A stretch of 64,000 nucleotides of DNA from Paroedura picta. Its lineage: Eukaryota > Chordata > Lepidosauria > Squamata > Gekkonidae. The translations under genes were made by a program, and so were the position numbers. This document shows, piece by piece, positions 23,286 to 32,318 of the stretch (the first letter of the stretch is position 1; the number at the start of each line of letters is the position of its first letter). The notes beneath the pieces are model-generated. The model searched no databases. It worked only from the letters and a program-made list of their open reading frames with translations, and was not told the DNA's origin. The stretch spans positions 11,156,501 to 11,220,500 of the forward strand of contig NC_135384.1 of the NCBI RefSeq assembly GCF_049243985.1, written 5' to 3'.

Positions 23286-26122
23286 TTAGCACTCCTCCTG
23301 ACCTGTGTTACTGTGATGTCCGCCAGGTGAGCTGAGCAGGAGGCTGGGGTCGAAGAGGGGCTCCCCTGCCCAGAGGCGGGCAGCAAAGATATGCCGGCAG
23401 GGCAGCCGGTGAGCCATGTAAATGGAACAGCTGCACGTGACCAGGTCCTGGCTCACCAGAAAAGAGCAGGAGCTTTCCTCCAGGAGGTATCCATCGGGAG
23501 CGTCCTTGAGCTCATAGTGCACGTGGGGCACCAGGTCTAGTTCTTCCGCTACCAGGTCCCCGCTGTCGGCCAGGCAGACTGTCTGGTACAGTTCAACCAC
23601 TGGGGCCACATTTAGTGTTGCAGTCTCAAAGTGCAGGGCCTGGAGATCCAGCAGACCCTGGACACAGGCAGCCAGTGCCACGGGGGGACTGAACGTGGTC
23701 AGCAGCTTGCGCCGGTGGGTGCTGAGGTGGTCGAGGAAGGGGCATTCTCGGTTCTTCTCAAAGGCCCAGCACTCGGCCCACATCCCTTTGTGGGGGTGCC
23801 AGCGCTCCAGGAAGTACTGTAGAAAGGACAGCGGAGCTACATCCTTGAGGTCACTCAGGTACTGGCTATAAACCCGCGGCGAATCGGCGTTAGCCAGGTT
23901 GAGCAGCAGATTGCGGATCTGGTCTTCCTTGGGGACCGCCAGTTCGCAGGCCTTGCGGTAGAGCGCCTCCAGGACCTGCAGGCGGCAAATCTGCACCCGG
24001 GCGCACGGCAGCACCTCCGTGACGGCATCGAGGCCCGTGACCCCAGCCCCGACTGTCACCGCTTTCACCTGCAGCTTGATGTCTGGGGCGCTCTGCACCA
24101 ACGAGGCCACCATGAAGATGAGGAGGTCAGGCAGCCCCTGGCGCGCGAGGCAATAGGCCACCTCCCGCCCGCGCCCGTTGGCATCCTGGCACAGCACCGT
24201 GTAGAGCTCAAAGTCCCCGTCGAGGTAGGCAGCGCGCTCCAGGAAAAGGCGGGCCGGGAAGCGCTGCACCAGTCCGCACATGCGCGAGGTGGCCAGGAAG
24301 ATGCTGTTGAGGATGGCCACGTCCTCATGGAACACGAGCTTAACTTTCGCGCCCGGATCGGCCTTGAAGAGTCCGTCCAGAACGGCCAGGAGCTCACACA
24401 TGCCCTTGTCTTTGGCCTTGCTGTAGTCCTCGAGGTTCCAGATGAGATCTGGGGCCAGGAAGCGCTTAGAAATGCTGTTGGTAATGCGGATGGGCAGCCC
24501 CAGGCTCGCTCTCAGCTGGTGCCGCTTGAAGTGGAGGGCGAACTCCAGTTCCGACAGGTGGTGGTTGTGCTCCAGGTTGGCCTCGATCACCACCAAACGG
24601 TCCTTCTTGGGGCCCAGGCGGAGCGTGATGGAGGCTGGGCAGTCAATCTTCTCACTGCTGCAAGGGGGGAAGGGGAGAGAAGAAAGCAAGGAGTCACGGA
24701 ACGCGCCAGGAGGCAGCCCATGCAGCTGACCCAAACCTTCGACTCTGACCTGCGGTGACACAACTGTCACTCTCGTGCTGTCTGTCTGCCTCTGAGGAGA
24801 AATGAACAGTTTGCTCCTGTTTAGAAGAAGAAGAGTTGGTTCTAATATGCCGCTTTCCCCTACCCTAAGGAGGCTCAAAGCGGCTCACAGTCGCCTTCCC
24901 ATTCCTCTCCCCACAACAGACACCCTGTGGGGTGGGTGAGGCTGAGAGAGCCCTGATATCACTGCTCGGTCAGAACAGTTTTATCAGGGCCGTGGCGAGC
25001 CCAAGGTCACCCAGCTGGCTGCATGTGGGGGAGCGCAGAATCGAACCCGGCATGCCAGATTAGAAGTCCGCACTCCTAACCATGACACCAAACTGGCTCT
25101 CTTTAAAACATCAGCTCTTGAAAATGACAAATGGACTGTCACTTGGGAACTTTTCACGTAAGCAAAGGCAAAGAGGATTAAGAGGGTGTGTAGGGTTTAT
25201 ACTCGGAAAAGCATGGCTGGATTTTACACACGCTGCGCATTTTCATACAGCTGCACATATCTATCCTCCAGGGCACACGAAACCAATTTCGGTGACACTG
25301 TTTGAGAATATCCCAGAGCCTTGTGCTCTATTTTCCAGGGAAGAAGTTTTCGTTTTTTCTTACGTGGATTCCAAAATATATGGATATGAATTTAAGCGTA
25401 TGTGTATTGCTATTGTTTTAAGGGGGTTATTAAGGGGAAATTGTTATGGTCTTGTTAGCCGCCTCGAGGCGACAAAAGTCGTGAGAGGTGGGATATAAAT
25501 CCGAGAAATAAATAATAAAAAATAAGCGAAAACGTAGGTTTTATTTGTGAAGGCTTGCCAAGGTTTGGCTGTTTTGATTGTGGGGGAAATTGGTATTTCT
25601 CCGCCCTTCCTTCCATTCTTACCTTGTTAAGAAGAAAGCCTTGTTTTCACTGAGGGTTGATAGTCCTCGGAGACCTGCTTACAACAATTCCCACCGCTAT
25701 AAAGGCCACCTGAACAGCTTGTTGCCATGGTGAGAGCTGGGAACCACTGTGGCACATATTCTGAGGCCTATACCCCAGACAGGCCGCCATTTTAGTGTCT
25801 GGCACCATGTGGCACTTGAAGGGACTTGGCTCCCGGGGATCTCGTGCCCTCCCCAGACACCGAGGCGCACTTACCGGCGGTTCCGTTGCACCGTGCTCTG
25901 TCCCACGTAGGTCCCGCTATGCTTGCAGATGAGGCGCACAAAACGGAAGCGGAGGATCTCAGCCAGGCTGGGCTGGTGGTGCGGCGGGTTCTGGCGCAGC
26001 GAGATCAGCGGCTTCAAGCTGGCGACGATGAAGAGCACCTTGTGCTTTTCGCACCAGTCATCGATGAACGTGCTGAACTGGTGCCAGGTGTGGAACTCCC
26101 GGCCCAACCCCAGGTCCCCCAT
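23286..26122 (-). CDS. ZSWIM9: ZSWIM9-like FAR1/SWIM zinc-finger protein, two coding exons
   Basis: Coding exon 1 is 26122-25875 and exon 2 is 24657-23286 (intron with GT/AG ends, phase 2); 539 aa. Exon 1 gives EFHTWHQFSTFIDDWCEKHK, and the join R-SEKIDCPASITLRLGPKKDRL continues a FAR1-like N-terminal domain ending near LEHNHHLSELEF. The middle resembles the transposase-derived region of ZSWIM1/3/9 proteins. Near the C-terminus CSCSIYMAHRLPCRH supplies a SWIM signature (C-x-C...C-x-H). The gene is named ZSWIM9 because it is next to LIG1, as in mammals; ZSWIM3 is the alternative. Mammalian ZSWIM9 is longer, as I recall, so this may be a shorter form. ATG is 7 nt inside its exon, after the acceptor CCTACAG. 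Function is poorly known; probably nuclear. Confidence 0.85.
24826..25105 (-). mobile_element. tRNA-derived SINE in the ZSWIM9 intron
   Basis: Reversed it reads GCCAGTTTGGTGTCATGG, TTAGGAGTGCGGACTTCTAA and a B-box-like GGGTTCGATTCTGCG, then GCCAGCTGGGTGACCTTGGG and a tail with GTGAGCCGCTTTGAGCCTCC. It is the same family as at 50225-50505 (opposite strand) and 54540-54805. Confidence 0.75.
25430..25535 (+). repeat. LINE 3' tail (CR1/L2-like)
   Basis: TTAGCCGCCTCGAGGCGAC, GTGAGAGGTGGGATATAAAT and an AATAAATAATAAAA tail. The same kind of tail recurs at 27860-27960, 33690-33790, 35045-35120 and 51780-51860. Confidence 0.6.
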
Positions 26123-26129
26123 GGCGAGG

Positions 26130-26370
26130 CTGTAGGAAGAAAAGCATTTTTAAAATACCCTTCTTTTCACTCAAAGTGAAGTCCAAAAGTGGCTTACAAA
26201 CACCTTTCCCTTCTTCTCCCCACAACAGACAACCTGTGGGGAGGTAGGGCTGAGAGAGCTCTGAAGGAACTGTGACTAAGGTCACCCCGCTGACTGCATG
26301 TGGAAGGCTGGGGAATCAAACCTGGTTCTCCAGGTTACAGTCCGCGGTTCTTTAACACCCCACGCCACGC
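26130..26370 (-). repeat. Truncated tRNA-derived SINE (family of 24826-25105)
   Basis: CCACAACAGACAACCTGTGG, GGGCTGAGAGAGCTCTGAAG, GACTGCATGTGGAAGG and GGGAATCAAACCTGG line up with the family. It starts just 5' of coding exon 1 of ZSWIM9, in its upstream intron. Confidence 0.6.
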
Positions 26371-26949
26371 TGGCCTTCGTACTGGAATTTCAGGATGTGC
26401 AATTTTTTAGGTAATCGATGAAGTCTTGAACCCAAGAAAAATGGTAAAATACCTGCTGGGTAAGATATACTTGGAAGACTACATCCCAGCCTTAGAGATG
26501 CTATGCCTTTTTTGTGAATTGAGGTGTCTTGTTGCCCTGCAGGGTAGAAGTAAACAGGAGAAAAAAAAGAGAGGCATAACCATGCATGAAGTAGCAAACA
26601 TGAGGACATAATTAGCATAAACATGGAACTGGAGCCCATAAAATCAATGGAGGTTCCTCTGCTCTTATGAAGCTGCCCTTGCTTCAGAGTTAGGATCCTA
26701 TTCCTGCGTAGTTCTCCACTCAGTAAGAGATCCAGTGGTACCAAGTACTTCTGAGATGTGCATGCAAAAGGGATACACTGCAGTTTACAGATCCCAATGG
26801 GGGGACCCATTTAAAAACACCCTCAGTGCACAAGCCTGGTTTGCGGGTGGCTTTGAACGTCAGGAAGCGCTTGGGGAGAGTATTTTAAATAAGTTATATT
26901 CACAGCCAGGCTGAAAGGCCATAGGCGCTGGTGAAGAGAGCGACTGGCT

Positions 26950-27540
26950 GTTTGATGCAGCCATTAGGAGACCTGCTGCACACTAAATCGGCACATAGAG
27001 ACAGATGCTCGAGGTGTGAATCCCCTCACCTGCACGTACAGGTACACGGGCACGCACATACGGCTATGCTTGCCAGCAGAGGGGCACTGACTGACGCCCG
27101 GGGGATAGCGCCCGCCACCAGCCCAGATCCGCGGGCCCCGGGGTCCGGCCACCTCTGGGCCCCGATCCCTGGTTTCCCAGCGACCCCACCCCGGATCAAA
27201 CCCGTACCTGCCTCTTGGACCTGGCCGCGGCTCTCCGCCCCGCTCCGCCCAGCCGCTCCGGCTTCTCGCCTGCCCCTGCTGCGAGCCAGGCCCGCGCGCA
27301 GGCAGCCCAAGCCGGGCGCTCCGTCTCCGGCTTGCTGATCCCGGCTGGGCGAGCCTCGAGCTCCGTCTGCTGGAGCTTCCTCCACAGCGCTCCTCTACGA
27401 GGCTAGCCTTGCACGACGGGTGGGGAGGGGGTGGGCGGGACCAGAGACCCGAATCCCACTTCTCTGGGCTGGGGCTGCGCTCTGGAGGAAGGTCAGGCGA
27501 GGATGCCACCCTGGGCATGTGCAGAGTGCTTTCCACTGAG
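26950..27540 (-). promoter_or_regulatory. ZSWIM9: ZSWIM9 CpG-rich promoter and probable noncoding exon 1
   Basis: CpG-dense (GCCGCGG, GCGCGCAGGC, CGCTCCGCC). A strong donor on - (AGAGGCAG|gtacgg, boundary 27208/27207) would end a noncoding exon that splices to the acceptor CCTACAG before 26129. Placement of the start, about 27.3-27.5 kb, is inferred from CpG density. Confidence 0.6.
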
Positions 27541-27572
27541 AGGGTAGCGCTGGTCTCACATCTGGGATGGGT

Positions 27573-27573
27573 C

Positions 27574-27623
<50 letters not shown>
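27573..27623. repeat. (ATT)n microsatellite, about 51 bp
   Basis: Uninterrupted trinucleotide run of about 17 units, next to a LINE-like tail. Confidence 0.95.
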
Positions 27624-27639
27624 GGGGGATTTTTATGGC

Positions 27640-27990
27640 CTCGGTATTAGGACAGGGTCCAGAGGTTGGTGGCCTACCCCTTGGTTTTTCCATCACCAAT
27701 TTTTTTGCAGTCGGAATCCATACTGGTGACCCGGGCTCCGGAGTCACTGGGAGAGCAGCTTATATTTTCATAATTGTTCCTGCCGTGTTATTTGTTATGT
27801 ATTGTGGGGATTAGCAGTAATTGTGTTACGATGTTTTTAGGATTTGGATTATGTTGTTTTGTGATATGTTTTATTGCGAAATGCCATGAGCCAGCTTGCT
27901 GGGAGCGGCGGCATAAAAATCCAATAAACAATAAGCAATAAGCAATAAGCAATAAGCAATAAGCAATAAATAATAAATAATAAATAATAG
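27640..27990 (+). repeat. LINE 3' tail ending in an (AATAAGC)n tract
   Basis: ATGCCATGAGCCAGCTTGCT, GGGAGCGGCGGCATAAAAAT and CCAATAAACAATAAGC mark a CR1/L2-like 3' tail. It runs into six or so AATAAGC units and then AATAAAT units, about 60 bp in all. Confidence 0.6.
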
Positions 27991-28714
27991 GGTTGGTGAC
28001 CCCTCCGATGCCTCATTTTTGGAAACTTTTTCCTACTTCAGCAGAAGTCATCCAGAGATGGTTATTTGGGTGGCTCTCTGAGTCACAGGCTGACCCTTCC
28101 AGGTGTGGGTTTGGGGGGATGTACTAAAATGCCTTTCAATGGATCCCATGCAAGTCAATTGGCATTTGTGCCTCCCATTATTTCCAATGGGTCTTCCAGT
28201 ATCTCCCATGGTTCCAAGGGTCTTTTTCTTGTCACTCTGTCTGGGAAACATGATTTATTCTTCAAAAGCAAGAGATGATTTACCCTAAAAGTGCATGCTG
28301 GCTGCATACCTTTGGTGGTTCTCCTTGCTGATCTTTATTTTGGTCAGGTGTCCCGAGTCTCAGTGAGAAAGGTGGATTGCGGATAAACAAATCTTGGACC
28401 TGGCCAGGATCGGTTATCCAAATATCCACAGGATCTGTACCGAAATGAGACTAATCCTCGGCTCAAAGCAACGTGCAAGAGGGGTGAGTGTGTGTCCGAT
28501 TTAGAGGCCTTGTGTTAATCAATTGAAGGGATCTCCACGCATCATTCAATCCAGTACATCTCTTAGCCTCTCCGTCTATGCAAGTTGTAGGAGCTGCAGA
28601 AATCTGGTTTGCGGCATTTCCCAGCTTGCAAATGCTGGGATGGAAGTTAATTTATTTGGAAGTTTATTTGTTTACCATATTGCATGGTGTATAATATAGC
28701 CAGGAACTGTATTC

Positions 28715-28870
28715 TATTGTTTGGCTGCCAGGCAAGAGAAGTTCAGAGGTAGCTTGCTATTGCCTGTCCCCACGTCACGACCCTGGTATTCCTTGGAGGC
28801 CGCCCTTGCTTAACTCCCAACAACTGATGGGGATCAGGCTTGCCTGCCTGTCCAGGTCTGATCCAGTGAG
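28715..28870 (-). repeat. Degraded 5S-derived SINE, reverse orientation
   Basis: TTGCTATTGCCTGTCCC, GACCCTGGTATTCCTTGGAG and CTTGCTTAACTCCC recall the reverse strand of 5S-derived SINEs (GGTATTCCCAGGCGGTCTCC, CCCTGCTTAGCTTCCGAG in 5S rRNA). It is diverged; the better copy is at 42463-42680. Confidence 0.45.
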
Positions 28871-28894
28871 AGAAAAGCTCCATGGGCTGAATTT

Positions 28895-29050
28895 CTGCCT
28901 CCGACAGAACTGCTTTGCGAGAACAGCTCTTACAGAACTGTGACCGACCCAAGATCACCCAGCTGGCTGCATGTGGAAGAGGAGTGGAGAATCAAATCCG
29001 GCTCTCCAGATTAGAAGCTACTGCTCTTAACCACACCACCAAGCTGGCTG
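28895..29050 (-). repeat. Truncated tRNA-derived SINE
   Basis: GAACAGCTCTTACAGAACTG, CCAGCTGGCTGCATGTGG, GAATCAAATCCGGCTC and CTTAACCACACCACCAAGC match the family of 24826-25105. Confidence 0.6.
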
Positions 29051-29572
29051 TCATTGAAAAATGAGAATATTCTCTCTGGAGGAAGGGAGCAATGGAACAA
29101 TCTCAGTTGCGGAAGGGAAAGCTTTTGGAGCAGGAGCTGATGGGCTAATGGCAGCTCTTTTCCCTTTGTGTGTAGAAGAGCCTCTTGGGTCAGCAAAGGC
29201 CTACCACGCCAGAGGAAAGAACACCACTCCCAGAATGGATCCCAGGGATTTCACCCATAGTTGTATGTGTGGAATGGACTGGTTCAATATGTCCTGAGGG
29301 TTGGCATCCAGAGATCGCATCTTTGCCCATTGAAAAACAATGGGAGAATTTGCTGCTACAGTACTTCCCTTCTGGCTGCTGAGGTATTATCTCACCGCAC
29401 CTCCAAGGCGTCTGGGGGTGACATTCATGGCTTTCCATACAACAAACCAAAGATGGCAGACTGCGCCAATAGAAAACCCTGAACTGCACAACTGAATTCG
29501 GAGTTGAGCCTGGAGGTATAGCAGAACTTGGGGCGGGGATTTCTGGAGATTGTGTAGGCCAGGATATTTTCA

Positions 29573-29657
29573 TTGTTGTTGTTAGGTGCGAAGTCGTGTC
29601 TGACACATTGCGACCCCATGGACAATGATCCTCCAAGCCTTCCTGTCCTCTACTATA
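29573..29657 (-). repeat. RTE-BovB LINE 3' end fragment
   Basis: TTGTTGTTGTTAGGTGCGAA, GTCGTGTCTGACACATTGCG and GGACAATGATCCTCC, as in the copy at 62544-62895. Only the last 85 bp of the LINE is present. Confidence 0.75.
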
Positions 29658-29991
29658 TTCTCATTACCCTCCCCCATAATCATCCTGAAGCCAGTGGTTA
29701 ATGTTGAGGAAGCCGATGGATAAGGATAATTTAAATTAAAATCAAGCTCATGGAGGAGAACTGTTGGGCACGCTTGTTTCCCAAGGCTTTACTTCCCTTG
29801 CAAGTTAGATTACTGTGTCTTTTGTTCTGAGAGCGAACGCTTTTTTATGACCACATCTATTTGACTTAAAATTTGGGGCGTTTGTGTGTAATCAAGTACT
29901 GCTGCATTGGAGATCCTTAAGTTGGCAAGTGGCATACGGATATTTTAAGCAAGTCAGTCTGCTCAGTGCTGTTGGAATCAGGTGGGCTATA

Positions 29992-30277
29992 AAAGGTAAA
30001 GGTATCCCCTGTGCAAGCACCAGGTCATGTCTGACCCTTGGGGTGACGCCCTCTAGCGTTTTCATGGCAGACTCAATATGGGGTGGTTTGCCATTCCCTT
30101 CCCCAGTCATTACCACTTACCCCCCAGCAAGCTGGGTACTCATTTGACCGACCTCGGAAGGATGGAAGGCTGAGTCAACCTTGAGCCAGCTGCTGCTGGG
30201 ATTGAACTCCCAGCCTCATGGGCAGAGCTTCAGACTGCATGGCTGCTGCCTTACCACTCTGCACCACAAGAGGCTCT
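29992..30277 (-). mobile_element. Full-length tRNA-derived SINE with 14-bp target duplication
   Basis: Flanked by TCAGGTGGGCTATA (29978-29991 and 30278-30291). On - it begins AAGAGCCTCTTGTGGTGCAG, has an A-box-like TGGTAAGGCAGCAGCC, a B-box-like GAGTTCAATCCCAGCAGC, and a 3' half with CATGAAAACGCTAGAGGGCG and CATGACCTGGTGCTTGCAC. Sister copies lie at 57962-58272 and 59055-59349. Confidence 0.9.
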
Positions 30278-31046
30278 TCAGGTGGGCTATATGTACCCTT
30301 AAAGCCAGTAACAAATGAAAGAATTTTCAAGACCCTCTTCTCCCTCCCTCCCTCCCTCCCCGATCAAGAGAATGCTAGGAACTCAAGTGTCTTATTACAA
30401 CATTAAACTTTAATGTGCAAACTACAAAAAATAAAGCTTTATTAAAAATATACAAAAACATAACTTTTGTTCTTTTTTTCTTAAAAAAAAATCTAAAATG
30501 TACATACGCAGCTGTATGCTGCCGAATCCCAAACATGCAATTTTGGTATATGAACAGTATCACAGGGGTTAGAAATTGTAGTGTAGAAGGCCTTGGTTGA
30601 TATGAGACACTTGCTTCTGGCAAACATGTATCAAAAACAAAACAAAAAAATCAAGCCCGAACTCTGAGGCAGGGATCCAAAAATCTCAACCAGTGGGCAT
30701 TTTGTATGCCCCCCCCCAACCCCATGCCTTTGACTAGCAGGGTATAATATTCCAAACCGGTTTCAAAGACAGCAAAGGCAGCTACTGTTTGAGAATCATG
30801 AGCCCAAAGCTCTCTTGGGTGCCAGAAATGTAACACAGGGTTTCTTTGAATTCTTGCCAAAATTTTGTAAGTAACTGTATTTAAAATAATCCCAAAATTT
30901 ATAGGGGACAAAAAATGCCCAGCAACGATACAGGGCAGATTCCTAAGACAGACAACCGTAATGGAAGACTCCCTCTTCAACTGTTCCACCTTTAATTGAG
31001 ACACTATTCAAAAGGAACTCAACTAAAAGGCAAAAGTCAGTATAAC

Positions 31047-31182
31047 CAGGGGTAGTCAACCTGTGGTCCTCCAGATGTTAATGAACTACAATTCCCATGA
31101 GCCCCTGCCAGCATTTGCTGGCAGGGGCTCATGGGAATTGTAGTTCATTAACATCTGGAGGACCACACGTTGACTACCCTTG
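31047..31182. mobile_element. hAT-type palindromic MITE, 136 bp
   Basis: Perfect 8-bp duplication AGTATAAC (31039-31046 and 31183-31190). Ends CAGGGGTAGTCAAC and GTTGACTACCCTTG. Arms are inverted repeats around CCAGCATTTGCTGG. Each arm has ACTACAATTCCCATGAGCCC. Same length as the copies at 47953-48088 and 57254-57389. Confidence 0.9.
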
Positions 31183-31727
31183 AGTATAACAGTCCTTATC
31201 TACATTACAAGACTGAATAGGTCATGCTAAAAGGGGGGGGGGGATGACACCGTACAAGAAGCCCCGGACCAAAGGACCCTGAAGTGTTACCCCACCACAC
31301 GATACCTGGAGACTTACTCCAGGCAAGCAAAAAGCTGACTACATCATTACTTATGTCTGACTGGATGGCACAGGCCCATATGTCATTTACTGGCATTTAT
31401 GTAAATTATGTTATGCTCAAAAGATTGGAAACGAACCTTTCCTTTTTACTGCTCACAGGCAAACATTATACTGCACATTTGATCACCTGTTTCTCCCGAA
31501 GGAAACCCAGAGGGCTGGATCCAGATGAGCCACTTCTACAGATGGAAGGATTTCCGCTCAAGGACTATGAATTTGCGGCTTCCTGAATGTCCCCTGAAAT
31601 TCTGTTCTCCAAGAACAGGATTTCCAGGGGCATCTCAGGCTGGGGGTGGGAGAATCATGCTCCATTAAGCAGAAACCCTGTCTATGAACATTACTCTGCC
31701 TATGGACAGATGCCATTCAGAATTTAT

Positions 31728-31903
31728 AGTGTTGTGCACGGTGGCATCTGAATTGGGCTTTCCAGATCTACTTAGCCAGTGCCGCGCCATGGGGGGGGGG
31801 AAGGGGAGGCACGGACGTGCCTCTTCTCCCCCTCCCCTGGAGCGCGGCGCTGGCTGCGTCGGCCTGGAACGGCCAGTTTGGCCACCGCCGTGCACAACCC
31901 TAA
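31728..31903. repeat. Element with inverted ends GTTGTGCACGG..CCGTGCACAAC
   Basis: Left end AGTGTTGTGCACGGTGGC and right end GCCACCGCCGTGCACAACCCT are inverted copies enclosing a GC-rich core with a G run and GGAGCGCGGCGC. It is a small nonautonomous DNA-element shape; no target duplication could be fixed. Confidence 0.45.
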
Positions 31904-32318
31904 TTCAGATACTTTGAACAAAAATGCTGCGAATGGAACTTTGACTAGTTCTGTTCAGCTCTGTCATGAAACACCAGGGATCTTTGCCCAGATTCCTCCT
32001 TCAATAGGGTCAGGAGGGACGTAACATTGCATTATAAATGCAGATTGAGACATTGCTGTCCCTCTTCCTTCCCCAGAGGCTGCCACAAGTACCAAATGAG
32101 CTAGAGGGGGAAAAAACAAAACAAAAACATGCAGCTTGGGTGCTGCGGGGAGCATTCTGCACCATTCCTTTGTTTAGAGCAGCTACCTTATTATCAAAAA
32201 GGGGGGCTGCTTTAAGAAAGACCCAGCCGCCCTAAGAGAGACCCAACCGTCCTGGCGTTCAGAGCCTTTTCTACCTACATTCAAGTCAGCTACATTTCTT
32301 CCTCTTCCTACATTCAAG

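Larger units (their letters stand above)
30404..32318 (-). other. Probable 3' flank/3'UTR of the SCAN-ZNF gene
   Basis: Downstream of the stop at 32319-32321 there is no gene on this strand until a poly(A)-like signal on - (TTTATT at 30438-30443). The stretch may be a 1.9-kb 3'UTR, but it holds a MITE (31047-31182) and an inverted-repeat element (31728-31903). A direct repeat CTACATTCAAGTCAGCT occurs at about 32274 and 32310. No coding frame here is convincing. Confidence 0.4.

Noticed and set aside
24065-24758. Antisense and shifted frames inside the ZSWIM9 exon
   Set aside because: Shadows of the true coding frame, which has clear homology and splice borders.
26931-27536. Open frames of 119-190 codons in the ZSWIM9 CpG-rich region
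   Set aside because: Composition effect in a promoter; no homology recognised and no fitting splice structure.
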